Shown here in pieces: positions 36,000-48,555 of a stretch of DNA of 64,000 nt (the first letter of the stretch is position 1; each line of letters opens with the position of its first letter). The notes under the pieces were generated by a model. It did no database searches. It had not been told where the DNA came from and saw nothing but the letters and a program-made list of their open reading frames with translations. Origin of the DNA: Chaetoderma sp. LZ-2023a (taxonomy: Eukaryota > Mollusca > Caudofoveata > Chaetodermatida > Chaetodermatidae); NCBI GenBank assembly GCA_034401795.1, contig CM067374.1, positions 134,083,319 through 134,147,318 of the forward strand, written 5' to 3'. The translations under genes were made by a program, and so were the position numbers.

Positions 36000-38000
36000 C
36001 TTTTTTCTTTGGACTAGTGATTCAGTGGTCATCAATTTAGTCTACAAATATATATGAAAATAAGACCACCACCCATTACATTCTTTTCGAACTTTCCAAA
36101 TTTCTTTTAAAGAAATATTGTGATTGTTTTAATCGAAATCAATAGGGAAAGTTCTGATTCTTAATGACATGCTGTGTTAGATTATTAACCTGCCTATATT
36201 CAGCTTATGGGCTGGATTATGTTCACGTTAATTTGGCACTGATTGCCGGAATTGTAGAAAACAGAACAGTTCACTGCAAATTGTTTTTATGTCGCTCAAT
36301 AAGGAAATGTATAAGGCTATATGGCATGATATATTGATATACTATTCTCAATATCACAGCTGAATTGCAAAAATTACGGCCACACAAGTGGTGACATACT
36401 TGTCTTTCCGATTTTACACCCACATCCATTTGCCATTTCATCTGGCAGCAATCTGAGTCATTTAAAATTGGCGCTAAACATTATCAACTTCGACCCAGAC
36501 ATTGCTATTTGGATGTAGCGCAATCTGGTTATAGTTCAAGAGAGTGAATCATTCGGGTGAACCATAGAATGTTCACAGTATGTGACTCAGATTGAACATG
36601 AGGTTAGTGGAAATTATAAGATTATGTTCGATATTCAAGAAAAAAAATATTTATTGACTCAACCATACAATTATAAAAATTATTTTCATAAATGGAGACA
36701 AATCTCCACAACAAGGGAGGTAACGCTTTACAGCTCAATTAATTAATTATTTTAGTGGCTAGCACCCAATACTAGCCAAAACTATGGTAAGCTGATTGAG
36801 TTTGATTTAAAGTTGTTGCCGCAACGATTTCCAGTCAAATCGTTATCAACACGTTAGCAGGTTAAAACTGTATTATCAGCTAGATTCTGTGAGAACAATT
36901 TGAGCGAATGTTATTCCTGGTATACGCAGCAATAACTGTCAACCAACTTGTTCTAAAGATAATTAGCCTAGAACGTTAAAACTATCAACTGGACAAGCAT
37001 AGTTCGAAGCACGGCTCGACGCACGGCCAGACTAAAATGTCTGGCCAGTCTAGTATATAAGGGGAATTTTGACATCACAGCTTAATATAAGATTGCAGAG
37101 CGGATCTTACCAGCAGAACTCTGAGCATTTTTATTAGCCTAATTTGGTGGTTTCATCGGCTTATGATAACTTTAAACGATAACCCAGTTCGCACCTGAGC
37201 TGTGCTCTATTTCACAGTCATTGAAAACACAGGCAATCGCCTTCGCTCCTTGCTTCTGCCCACCAGGAGTAGAACTGGCTACCAGTGTAAAAGTTGTGTA
37301 AGTTACCAATAATAGACTGATATAAAACCAGACTAGATACGTTGTGAATGGGACCTGGAAACAGTTGTATGGATAAAGTGAGGATATAGTGCCCTTGTGG
37401 GAATGGCTCTGACGGAATACTACAACTATGACGTACGCAGTCTAGGGGTTATGCAACACAAATTATCATTATCCGATCTGATAAAACTATTTACCATGAT
37501 AGAAAACGAACAGTTCTGTTTCACTTATACACCAACTAGTTATACCAAGTTTGTCAATAATCTTCCTAGCATTTATGCAAAGAGGAGTTTTATATTTCAA
37601 TGGCTCGAATTGAAATATAAACTCTGAAATAGAAATAATTTATCAAAAGTAAATTCTTACTGTGAATACCCGAAACGAAATATAACGTAGAATTGAGGTA
37701 TTGATTGTGTTTTGAATCGTATTGCAAATTAATAGGGATTCGACAAACCATTTGATTGTGGTCGTCTAGACAATTGACAGATAGGATAATATTGTAATGA
37801 GTGAAATGATGGCGCGTCAAAGGGAAACATACATGGCTGATGCTGATCTGATAAAAAGTCTAAGTGTTGCCGCTGTTCAAAGATCCATAGATGAAATTAC
37901 CATAGTTTTACACAGCGTATGGAAAAGCTGATTTCTTGAAAACCGATAGCCTTGACCTTAAGGTATAAAATAATGTGTCCTGATTTGCTGTAGTGGAATT
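36000..38000. other. Intergenic, no gene recognised
   Basis: AT-rich. The open frame 37397-37627 has an ATG and 76 codons but no motif, and I see no splice or repeat context that would support it. Confidence 0.45.
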
Positions 38001-38004
38001 TTTA

Positions 38005-38382
38005 CCAAAATCAAGGAAAATTCCATTAAATGTCAAATAAAGGAGAAATTAATAAGTAAAAGTAAAGGGACGCAAAAAACTGACAAATTTTTGTTTTTGG
38101 CATGAATTACCTCCCTTTACCTGTTCAAGTTGATTGTTTCAGTTCAATATGACGAATTTCGATTCTCATGATGGTTTGAAAGTGATCCGTCCAAGGTTAA
38201 GGTCAATCAGTGGTCAAAGTGGCCAATTTTAGGTTTTGGCATGAATTACCTCCCTTTACCTGTTGGAGTTGATTGAGGCAATTAAATCTGGTGAATTTCG
38301 ATTGTTTCTGACTACCTGGGCCAAACAAAATTCATTAATTTCTCCTTTATTTGACATTTGATAGTCTTTTCCTTGATTTTGG
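38005..38382. repeat. Inverted repeat with 50-bp arms
   Basis: CCAAAATCAAGGAAAA ... TCAAATAAAGGAGAAATTAAT (38005-38053) recurs inverted at 38333-38382. Inside, GGCATGAATTACCTCCCTTT occurs twice as a direct repeat (about 38098 and 38236). Confidence 0.8.
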
Positions 38383-38639
38383 GTCGGACTACGGGTTCTG
38401 GAAGGATGTTAAGTTTCAACATGATCTGCAGAAACCTTAAGGCGAGTCGAGTCAGTATCAGAATATCAGTCATACATTTTCTTTGGGGCATTTTGGCCAC
38501 GGATAAGCGTATTCCTCGCAAATTATTCACTGGATCTAAAAAGAAAAGAAAGACATCCCAGGCCCTAAGGTGTACTGAAAGTGTCTCAAGTTTGGAGGCT
38601 TGAAATCGCAAATAATACTCAATGGACAAGGAAAATCAG

Positions 38640-39780
38640 TGGGTGTCAGATGCTAGAGGTCTGTTAAGTTTCTCCATGATCTACAAGAAACTATAGGACG
38701 AGTTGCTGTCCGAATAGCACTCCCTTACATTTCCAATTGGACTTTTTGGACAAGAAAACGTGGAATTGTCTGGAATCATACACCAGATCCAATTTCCGTA
38801 GATGGCAACACTCTGACAGGGACAGAAGTAAGAATTCTCACGATGCCAAATAATTGTTTTTATTCAGCATTCTCTCAAAAACTGGCCACTGAACCGAAAA
38901 GATTTTTTTGGCCAACTTGCGGGTCAACAGATCCTAGAAATATGTTAGGTTTCAAGATGATCCTGAAAAAATCCTAGGAGCAGTCGCTGCCCGAATATTG
39001 CTCCCATACATTCCCTATGGGACATGTTGGGAACGGAAATGCAGCGTTCTGAAAGGTTAACATGTTTGCTAACGATTTTATTTTATTAATCGACAGTAGT
39101 ATGATGTATCTACGTATATGCCAAATATCAAGCATCTGACCAACCTAGAAATATGAATTATCTTGATTCCCAAAAAAAATTGGGCTTATGCCAGATTTTC
39201 TCAAAAACGGGTCATCGTACCCAAAAAAATATTTTGGATCACCATGTGGGTGACATGCTAGACGTTTTTCCAGTCTCAAGATGATAGAAGCAAAACTCTA
39301 TGAGCAGCCAGTATCCGAATATTGCTCTCATGCATTTCCTATGGGGACATGGGGGCACGGAAATGTAGAGTTCTAAATGGTTAACATGTTCGCTAACGAT
39401 TTTATTTCAGTAATCTAGAGTAGTATAATACATCTACGTATATGCCAAATTTCAACCATCTGACTGCCCTAGAAATATTAAATATCTTGATTCCAAAAAA
39501 TTGGGCTTATCGGTGAAGATGCAGGGCAACACATGCTAGAAGTCTGTGAAGTTTCAAGATTATTGAGGAAAAGCTCTAGGAGTAGTCGCTGTCCGAATAA
39601 TGCTCCCATACATTTCCTATGGGACCTTTTGCCCGCGGAAATGCGGATATTTAGCAAACCACCCACCCGATCGAGAAGAAAAGTAATAGCAAACTAGATC
39701 TCAATGGGTACTACAAGTTGACCAAGTTTGAAGTTGATCAGATCAAAACTGTAGGAGGAGATAGTTTGCGAAAATCCTTG
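38640..39780. repeat. Degenerate tandem repeat of about 300 bp
   Basis: Four spaced copies of a block with GCTCCCATACATTTCCTATG (near 38715, 38998, 39322 and 39601), each preceded by a 'ctaggag-agtcgctgtccgaat' type phrase and a fusion of 'agtttcaagatgat'. Units have drifted. No coding content. Confidence 0.7.
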
Positions 39781-39790
39781 AGAAGAAGGA

Positions 39791-39792
<2 letters not shown>

Positions 39793-39863
<71 letters not shown>

Positions 39864-39901
39864 GATCCTGAGAAAAAACAATAATCTGCGATAGATCGCA
39901 G

Positions 39902-39966
<65 letters not shown>

Positions 39967-40074
39967 TGATGATGATGATAAGGATGATGATTATGATGAT
40001 CATGATAATAATAATAATAATAATAATATTAATAATAATAATAATAATAATGAAATAATAATAATAATAATATG
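39793..40074. repeat. (TAA)n microsatellites
   Basis: Two long TAA tracts (39793-39860 and 39905-40074, the latter with GAT interruptions) flank a short hairpin, AATCTGCGAT/ATCGCAGATT, at about 39883-39905. Confidence 0.95.
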
Positions 40075-40334
40075 TAACATGTCTCTAAATGTAAATCTAT
40101 ATTCACCTACTGTGCTTGTCCGCAACAACATATAACTGTGGGAATATGAGTTCTCCCCACATACTTTGTAAAAAGTCTTGGTGTAAATAAAGTTGAATTG
40201 AAGTGAATTGAATTGTCAAGGTAATATCAAGAATTAAAATAAAACATAAATCTCGGACATGAACTACGCTAATACCCGAGTGGGACTTGTAAGCTATCTA
40301 CCCAACAATACATCCTGTACTATGCCAATCTCTA

Positions 40335-40535
40335 TTTTAAAGGGGCATATTCACACCAAAATGTTTCAAAACAAAATTGTTAAAATTGTATACTTTTAGA
40401 GGCTTGAATTGTGTGCCTAGATGTAATGAAAGGAAATAAAACTTAACATATGGTGATTTCCTTATATATAAACAAATATAAGTTTTTAAGTTTTGTAATT
40501 GAATTAGGGACATGAGTCCCTAATTCAACAACACC
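40335..40535. repeat. Foldback family F2, left arm and centre
   Basis: The left arm ends in a perfect central palindrome, TTGAATTAGGGAC (40499-40511), loop ATGA, GTCCCTAATTCAA (40516-40528). This shows the symmetrical centre of the family best. Confidence 0.75.
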
Positions 40536-40539
40536 ACGA

Positions 40540-41255
40540 AAATATATAGTAATTTATAGGGAATGATATGGCCAAAATGGGGTGATTAAAGACAAATTCT
40601 GTTGACCTTCTTACTTCAATTTGGCCCATTTGGTTTACTGGAAGTGATTTTAAATAAAAGCGACAATCTTTCGGCCGAGCTAAACGAGGATATAGCGACT
40701 AGGGTACATCGTTTTATGAGGCAGACTGGCAGATTTTGACATATGTCTGTCTGTCTTATAGAGCGTTGCACTTTTCGTAAACATATTTCCAAGACTCCAT
40801 CCATATCGGAAGAAGTGATACGAATGCGAATGAACTAGTAATTTATTTTTCATTTATTTTTTTAATTATAATTGCTTGTATCATGCTCTTGTTATTGTTG
40901 AGAATATCAACATCATATTTACTATTGTCAAGATGATTGCCTTTACTAAATTTGTGTTATTGGACAATAATGTTATTGTAATTAGTATAACATAAAACAT
41001 CTCTCTAAATCTCTCCCCCCCCCCCTCTACCATCTCTCTCTCCCTCCCTCTTCCCCTTTCTCTCTCTTTCTCTCTCTCTCTCTCTCCCTCTCTATCTCTC
41101 TCTCTCGCACGCGCACACTCTCTCTCTATAGTGTATATATGTTTTAGTTTGAGTATCTTGCTGTGTTATTGATTATGTAGGGATAGTGCCTAGATAAGTT
41201 GAAGGACTTGTGCCCAATCCCGCTGTATTATTAGTACCATGAAATATGTTTAAAC
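40540..41255. other. Intergenic with CT-rich tract
   Basis: No gene. A C-run and CT/CCCT microsatellite occupy about 41014-41128. The GGACTTGTGCCCAATCCC phrase shared with 9728-9745 is at about 41206-41223. Confidence 0.6.
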
Positions 41256-43025
41256 AAGAGGCCCAAAATTGTTGGTGGGTGGTTTAGCAGTCTTTTAAAT
41301 GAGTTTGTGGACATTTTTGCAAGTGCAATATGGCCGCCAAACACTACATTTTGATTGGCCCACGGCGCCCATGTTTTTTCATGGATCACCTTCCCTTGAA
41401 CAAATTTGAATGGCCCAAATTTTGGCCTGATCCCTTCAGTGGTTCTGGAGGAGTCGTTTTCGGGAAAACTAGGTGATCGAAGATGGTCGCCGAACCATTT
41501 GGTCAATCAAATCCTCTTGAACAAACTTGGCTTACCGCTTGGCCTAGATACAGATTCCCCAAGCGCTTTTGGAGACGATTTTTAATGCCATTTCCTAAAA
41601 TCGGCCAAAATCCAAAATGGCCGCCGGGCAAATTGGCCGATCGGGTTCATTTGAACAAACTTGGATCCCTATGCGCTAAAAGATGCTTCCTGCAAAACAT
41701 AATTGAAATCGGCCTAGTTGTTCTCCAGAAGACATTTTAAATTTCCCATTGCTTTAGCATGGGAGCTTTTGACGAGAAAAGTATCCAAGATGGCCGTCAA
41801 ACTGTTTATCCGACAATTTCCAAAATTGCAAATTTGAGCTCAGAATACCCAAAACCATATATAGGCTACATTTTGATTGGCCCACGACGGCCATGTTTTT
41901 TGATGGAGCAACTTCCCTTCAACAAATTTGAATGCCGCTTAGTCCCTGATCATATCTCCCAAATTTCGGCCTGATCCCTTCAGCAGTTCTGGAGAAGTAG
42001 TCGTTTTCAGGAAAACTATGTCATCCAAGTTGGCCGCCGAACCATTCTGTCAATCAAGTCGTCTTGAGCAAACTTGGCATATGTCTTTCCCTAGATGAGG
42101 GTTCATAAGTTTTGAATCGATTCCCCAACCGATTTCGGAGAAGATTTTTTAGACATTTCCTAAAATTGGCCGAAATACAAGATGGCCCACGGCCAAATTA
42201 GCCGATCTGCTGCATTTGAACAAACTTGGATCACTATGCCGTGAGGGTCCTTCCTGCTAAATGTAAGTAAAATCGGCCTAGTTCTCCAGAAGAAGACATT
42301 TTAAATTTCTCAGTGCTTTAGTATGGGCGCCTTTGGCGGGAATATAATCCAAGATGGCCGCCAAACCGTTTATCCGACAGTTTCGAAAAATACCCAAAAC
42401 CATTATAGAACCAATTTCGGCCTAAAAAATTCATCAAATAAATTCATCCAATATGGCCGCCAAGCACGCTACATTTTGATTGGCCCTTGGCGGCCATGTT
42501 TTTTGACGGATTAACTTCCCTTGAACAAACTTTAATGGCCCTTAGACCCTGATCATATCTCCCAAATTTAGCCCTGATCCCTTTAGCGGTTCTGGAGAAG
42601 AAGTCGTTTTTGAGAAAACTAGGTCATCCAAGATGGTCAACGAACCATTTGGTCAATCAAGTCTTCTTGAACAAACTTGGCTTACCTCTTTCCCTAGATG
42701 ATGTTTCCTGAGTTTTGAATCGATTCTTCAAATGGTTTCAGAGAAGATTTTTAAAGACGTTTCCTAAAATCTGCCGAAATCCAAGATGGCCATCGGCCAA
42801 ATTGGCCCATTGGCGCTATATTAACAACAAACTTGGATCCCTATGCTCTAAGGATGCTTCCTGCCAAATATAATTGAAATCGGCCCAGTGGTTCTTGAGA
42901 AGAAGTTGTTTAAAGGAAAAGTTGATGGACGGACTGACGACGGACGGACGACGGACCGACACACAACGGACGGTCACCACGGCATAAGCTCACTTGGCCT
43001 TCCAGGCCAGATGGGCTAAAAAGGG
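41256..43025. repeat. Multi-unit 'AAGATGGCCGCC' dispersed repeat
   Basis: Starts ACAAGAGGCCCAAAATTGTT and ends with tandem ACGGACGG motifs and GGCCTTCCAGGCCAGATGGGC. Internal units of about 0.5 kb repeat about three times (TTTTGATTGGCCC, GGTTCTGGAGAAG and CTTGAACAAACTTGG blocks). Another copy is at 49870-50690. I associate this kind of repeat with molluscan genomes. Confidence 0.75.
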
Positions 43026-43027
43026 AA

Positions 43028-43160
43028 CGAAAGCGCCATATATTAAGATTTATTTCGTTTCATTACATATAGGTACACAATTTTAGCTTCTAAAAGTATA
43101 CTATTTTAACAAATATTTTTTCAAGAATTTTGGTGTGAATATACATATATAATAGCGGAT
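43028..43160. repeat. Foldback family F2, right arm
   Basis: AAGATTTATTTCGTTTCATT ... TGGTGTGAATATACAT, abutting the end of the multi-unit repeat. Confidence 0.6.
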
Positions 43161-43359
43161 TATAATAGGTACAGTGGGGACATTTGCCCCAACCCCAGAT
43201 CTTGAATAGCACCACAATTGTTTTCGAAGGAAAAATTATTTTGAGTGAAAATATGTTTTATGCAGTTTCTCAAACAAAAATAGAGATCTGGGCATGATGA
43301 CCTAAATATAAACCTTTGTTATTATTCTATGTTAGCCATTTAACCTTTGGAACCCTGAA

Positions 43360-43650
43360 TTCCTAGAATCACAATTTCAAGGTCGCTATATAGGTAAGCT
43401 GTAGATAGTTTTTAACCTAATTTGGCAACAACAGCTTCCAGTTAAATTAGATTCAAAATATTGAGCATAACATTTATTAACCCTTTCACGACGAAGCCGG
43501 CCAAAACCGGCCGCTGTAGTGGTCCTGTGGTATGTTCATTTGCAGGCCAACAGAAGACTATTTTCGAAAATTACCGCGGGAATGACTGACTCGATAACTG
43601 TCATTCCAGTGGTAAATTAAAAAAAATAATCTTCTCTATGCCTGCGAACA
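43360..43650. repeat. P1 fragment followed by F3 foldback
   Basis: 43360-43470 has a short P1 palindrome remnant. 43535-43650 has the inverted pair of family F3: AAAATTACCGCGGGAATGAC and GTCATTCCAGTGGTAAATT. Confidence 0.6.
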
Positions 43651-44150
43651 TTTAATAAGCACATATTTTCCGAACAAATTATTGTCATTAGTGTTAAATC
43701 GTAACGGGTTTTGTCGTTTTTGGCCTTTCGAGTTCAAAAGGTTAATACCATAAATATTGATATATTGGCTAGATGGCGCATGCGCATTTCCTCATTATGG
43801 GCCTTGTTGTCGTGACCGCCGTTGACAGGAGTTCAGTAAATGGCAATTGCGCATGACCGGATATTCACTGACAGGCAGACACAGACGATCAGCTGCATAT
43901 ATAGCCTTCAAAATGACTACATTCTCTTTTGGTAATGTGAGGAGAAATTAAACGGATGCACATTTAAAATTTGTATTAAAAATAAAATTGTGTTGGCTAT
44001 ACTACTATGACACTTTATTCGACTACGTAATAGGTTTAGTACCAATGCCTCTGAAATGCCGCTTTTGAGAAGGTCATGCGCGATCTAGCATGTATATAAT
44101 AAGTCTATGGTTAATACCATATTTTGTTCAATCAATTCTTCTAACCGATC
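43650..44150. other. Intergenic, nothing recognised
   Basis: No gene or clear repeat. Confidence 0.5.
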
Positions 44151-44330
44151 CCGTGTTAATTATATGGCCATAGGCAGCAACAGCGCCCAGTCAAAATAGT
44201 TTCAAAATATTCAACAGCTTACCTGTATAGTTTGATGGAAATTCAGATTCAGAGAATGCAGGCTCGATTGATTCCAACACGGGCAAAGGGTGGGCTGAAC
44301 TTCTCTAGAGATGGACGGGGCATAGGTAAA
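44150..44330 (-). repeat. P1 repeat, reverse half copy
   Basis: GGCAGCAACAGCGCCCAGTC, TTCAAAATATTCAACAGC and GAGATGGACGGGGC in reverse family order. No CRE tail. Confidence 0.7.
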
Positions 44331-44639
44331 ACTGAGTTCATTCATTAATGAATACTTTGATAGACCATATCACATAATAGTACGAACATTGCTATTCTTA
44401 TCTCACGTGCATAGCGCAGGCTTGCCTTCACCTCTTTGCACCCGAAGGACCCGAAACAACGCGCCATTTAAGATGCAAGAAATAAATGTGTTGTTGTATT
44501 GTTTGAAACTAATTTGTCTTTTTATTAAATACTTTAATAGGACATAGTAGTAGTTTTTATTATTATCAAGCATTAGTTCTATGAACCCTGTCTTTGACGA
44601 TACCCTGGCACTATGATGTAGCCTATTCATCATCTGGAA

Positions 44640-44760
44640 TGTAAGTTCACCTTTTTTTAATTTTCGACCCGAGTTGGGTTCGAACCAGTGAATTCTGCGG
44701 CACCTTGGTCTACACCTGCCGTTTGGGAGGCGAGTTCTCAATCACTATATAGACCAGAAT
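44640..44760 (-). repeat. tRNA-like SINE head
   Basis: On the minus strand: an A-box-like TATAGTGATTGAGAAC, a CTCGCCTCCCAAACGG anticodon-arm-like segment, a long variable region and a B box GGTTCGAACCC. This is the layout of a tRNA-derived pol III promoter. Too divergent for a working tRNA; a SINE is more likely. Confidence 0.45.
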
Positions 44761-44764
44761 CCAG

Positions 44765-45235
44765 ATGACAAGAATCCTCTTTCACTGGACTATCTTTCAA
44801 GCACCCGTCTCACAACCACACGAATTGATTGGAATTGATGGTGTACATTCCAGATATTTTTACGTTCCCATTTCTGAGATCCCTCCTGCTAGATCACTAG
44901 GCACTCGCAAGAATCCGCAAGACAAGAAACGACACACATTTACGATGTAAAGAATGCGTTTGTTGTATATCGTGAAACTAATTTTACCTATGACAGTAAC
45001 ATCTAATGGCAACTAAACCGGTAACGTAGATTTCACAAACCAAGTTACTTGTGTCTGCTCCATATGAAACGTCAGCTATTGTTTAAAAAATAACTGGCAA
45101 ACGTGACGAGGAAGGGGCTTCCAAAACTCCAAATCAGGTACTGTTCCCTGATTGATTAATACCATATACATATGCCGTGTACCCGTTATTATGCAGGCAT
45201 CTCCATTACAAACAGTCATATACATTCAGCTAGGA
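44765..45235. other. Intergenic, nothing recognised
   Basis: No supported gene. Confidence 0.5.
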
Positions 45236-45238
45236 ACT

Positions 45239-47410
45239 TTAGTAGTCGCATTCGTCGCAGTAGAATCTAGGGTCAATACCCCCTGTGAATTCTAGATGTA
45301 CCCGTTGTGCACAACGGATGCATCGAACCATATCTTCGACCATGTTGTAGTCGCAGATTGGGCAGTACCAAGCATCGTCCTTGGTCCTCCTTTTTTGGTT
45401 CTTGGCTCCGGTCTCGGATCAGGTCTTTCCTTTCCTTCCCTTTCTTTTCCCCTTCTTAGCTGTTTTTTTTCCTTAGGCCTAGCTTCTGCTACTGCTACTT
45501 CTGCATCGGGTAGGTCTGGCAAAGAGGGAATGGGAGTGGAGGACACTGTGTTCCTGCCACTTACAACTGCTACTCTCAATATCAACAATACAGCTTCCAC
45601 AATAACAGGAGGTTTCCCATGTTTTTACCGTCCCCGATCCGAGACCATGAACCGCATGGACATTCATGGTACCCTTCACAGCCTTTAAAATGACACTACT
45701 AGAAGCCTCCTTGCCGTAATGGCTGCACTCTTCACTTGAGACACAAGGGAACTCAATCGCCATTCCTGAACTCACAGCCCACGCATGGCGATCGAAAGCA
45801 TTCTGGATTGCCAGATCTGCATTTGATTTGATAGTGTCATCAGGCATCCTCTTTAGCGTTCCTCCTAGGCCATCGCATGGGCCTTTTCCATGGCCCACCT
45901 CCCAGTAGTTCCACGTCGGCGCTATGTGATACCGCGTTTGGTTCAGGCTAACCCCGTTGAAGATCGCTTTGTTGTGGTACTGGGATATGGGACTATCAGT
46001 CCAATAGTCGATCTTTGTGAGATGCGGACATGTAACTTTCATCAAAGGAATAGCTGTGTCCATAAAGGACATTACCGTATTCGCGATGTGATCCATCTCG
46101 TTCGGTATAATTACGAAGCTCCTGTGACACATTTGGCAGCCGCCATCGCCGTAATAGTGGACGATAGGGTGAAGGGTGACCTCTGTTTGATTTCAGTATG
46201 CCGATTGTACCTCATTCAGTAGTTTACATACATAATTTTCGGGAAGGTCCATCTGAATGATTCCCTCATTGGGAGGAAGTTTGGCCTTCAGGCTCTTCAT
46301 TGCACTGGACTGTGTATGTATACGACTGTCATGTTGGCACTTTCTCTCGTAACATGGTCTATACAACCCTGATGGCTAAGGCGGTCATCTGCAACTTTCT
46401 TTCAGCTTCTTGCTACCATTGGTTTGTTCACAATTCTTTCACTGTTTGAAAGAGATTTCTTCCGACTTCTCCGATAATCCATTGAATGTAGCGTCAAGTT
46501 CTGCGTCCGTTAAAGACTGCAAAGTCTTTTCCGGGTCCGTGTTCACAGGTAGTCCTAGGCTTATCATGAACGACATCAGCATGGCCATATTCTGGTGCTT
46601 GATGCAAAGGCAGATATTCCGACTTGCAACGTTGACAGTGCAAATGTTCAGAGGTCGAATTCTACAGAATGTAAACAGAGAGATCTTTAGGCCTATGTTT
46701 TCTGTAGTAAATTTGGCACGCAGGTTCCTTAGATAGTCGCTCAGCACAAAACCTTGCTCCATTTTGCCTGTCTCATCTTTGTCGGCGTCTCTTTTCCCTG
46801 GGATAATTCATGAGTTGTCCGCGTGCTGCATGAGTTTGATTACTGAAGACCGCTCCCGATCAACCAGGGAAGAGTACCTGGTTTAGAGTTTTGTAAGACC
46901 TTTCCCCGTCACGTTTGCCAGTTCCCGGTGGCACAGACCTGTTTCCCTGTGGAGAGTCCTCAACAATCAGTACTTCTTGGAGACCTTTCCACTGACGATT
47001 TTGTGCAGCAGTTTGATACTACCCCGAGTATTTTCATCCGTAGAATCTTTGATTTCTTGACAAATTACATTTGATAGGAGGTGTTTGTGCGTCACGAACT
47101 TTCTTCCTTCCTTGCTGGTAGACTTCAGTACACTTATCTCTGCCTAGGTCTTGCGTTTTAGGGTTAACTCCGCCATGTCGACACCATTTCCGGGCAATGA
47201 TTTGCGCTTCTCTCTTTCAAGTCGTTTTTCGGTACGTCTGCATCGTTTTTTAAGTTTCTCGATGGTCTTGTATGCCTTAGTAAGCGCTCTTGGTTGCTTG
47301 CCTTGCCCACCAGTATTGAATGGTAGACGCACTATCATTGCTTCTTCTGGGGTTGTTTGTCCCCGTGGTGTTGAGCAATGGGGTGGGGGGTGGGTGGGGG
47401 TGGCTGCCAA
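45239..47410 (-). pseudogene. Broken gene of a 'HGKGPCDG' multi-copy family with PHD-like finger
   Basis: Minus-strand pieces in order: a basic, possibly coiled-coil segment (47410-47144, KTIEKLKKRCRRTEKRLERE); a segment with FTFCRIRPLNIC and CLCIKHQN (46762-46439); then 46222-45479 with HPIVHYYGDGG, HLTKIDYWTDSPISQYHNK, VGHGKGPCDGLGGTLKRM and SCYCGSC. A final zinc-finger-like end (CPIC, CIRC, VHLEF, CDEC; 45430-45239) looks like a PHD finger. I recall this combination from large families of uncharacterised invertebrate proteins. The two aspartate-containing blocks hint at an RNase H-like, transposase-type fold, which is inference. Several frame changes and gaps are present, for instance in the purine tract near 45420. 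A domesticated or mobile-element gene, probably dead here. Confidence 0.6.
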
Positions 47411-47589
47411 TTGTCGTATCTAGGCCCACTTGCATCCCAGGATGGATAGTCTGAAATAAATAAAGTGTGAACTAATGAATGTAGTACAACATGTACAAAT
47501 AATAATACAACTAGACTGCACTTGAGCGAGATGCTAATTCACGCCTTTGCGAAGGTCGCGAAAATGCAAAAAACGATCAAACTGGTATC

Positions 47590-47780
47590 CTTGACCCCTG
47601 TGACCTAGATATTTAACCTTTTGACCGCAAACTCATCAACAATATGAATCAATGTACCAAATTTGGTGATCCTACCTTCTTGGACTCCGGAGATATCGTA
47701 TGGACAGACAGACAGACATACAGACAGACAGACAGCACCAACCGCAATACTCGCGCCGGCCTTCGGCGGCGTGAGTAATG
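47590..47780. repeat. SINE-like repeat ending in (GACA)n
   Basis: ACTCATCAACAATATGAATC, then TTCTTGGACTCCGGAGATAT, a GACA tract (47703-47735) and GCGCCGGCCTTCGGCGGCGT, the last forming a short hairpin. Looks like a dispersed short element; the family is not named. Confidence 0.4.
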
Positions 47781-47928
47781 ACCATATTAACACACTGTAA
47801 ACTTCGCGTAGATAACAGCTCGAACCGCGGCTGAAATAGACAGGATCCCAATGTGATCTTAATGTACTCTTTATATTGAAATTTACTTACTTGCCTACTT
47901 CCAGAAGCCATCCGTGTTAAAAAAAAGG

Positions 47929-48555
47929 TACTTCGAACAAGCGTCAATAGAGCTTTAAATGATGGCACTGTCCCTTCTAGTTATTGACAAGTTGATTAAA
48001 AAGCACCTTACCAAAGGGACTTTAAAACAAACAAGCCTATGGCAGGTACTAAATCAATGCAATCTTAGTAACGTAGATTTCCAAAAGACAAATAGGTCCT
48101 CACTAATAAAGAAATACCAAACGGCAATAAAATATGCGACCAGGCGATACGTTGGAATCAATATTTATTCTCCGTTATATTGTGTCACACGTGCAGGATA
48201 TTAGTTTTGGAAAGGCATTTTGATAGAGCATTGGCCTCTCACACCAGTTTATAGGTATCCAGAACTTACAGAGACCATCAGTATTAATAAAATACTTCGA
48301 ACAACCGTCAATCGAGCTCTAAATGATGGCACTGCCTCTTCTTTTTCTTGACAAGTTGATTAAAAAGCACCTTTAGAAAGGGACTTTAAAAAAAACTAGC
48401 GGCAGCCTATGTCAGGTATTAAATCAATGAAATCTACGTTACCGACGACAACGTAGATTTCGAAAAGATAAATAGGCCCTCATTAAAAAAATGAAAACCA
48501 AAGGGTAATAAAATATACGACCAGGTATTACACTGGAATCTATATTTATTCATAA
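47929..48555. repeat. Tandem duplication of about 270 bp
   Basis: 47929-48190 and 48275-48555 are diverged direct copies (TACTTCGAACAAGCGTCAAT, GACAAGTTGATTAAAAAGCA, GGAATCAATATTTATT). The 81-codon frame in the first copy is not conserved in the second, so it is not treated as a gene. Confidence 0.75.

Noticed and set aside
37397-37627. 76-codon open frame
   Set aside because: No motif, composition as in the flanking DNA, and no conserved neighbour.
38312-38629. Overlapping 105- and 81-codon open frames on both strands
   Set aside because: They lie in the inverted repeat and degenerate tandem repeat; no protein features.
44640-44760. Functional tRNA gene
   Set aside because: B box present, but the stems do not close into a cloverleaf by eye; read as a SINE head.
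45296-45688. 130-codon plus-strand open frame
   Set aside because: Antisense to the C-terminal part of the minus-strand 'HGKGPCDG' gene.
47959-48204. 81-codon open frame
   Set aside because: The duplicated copy 340 bp downstream does not keep the frame.
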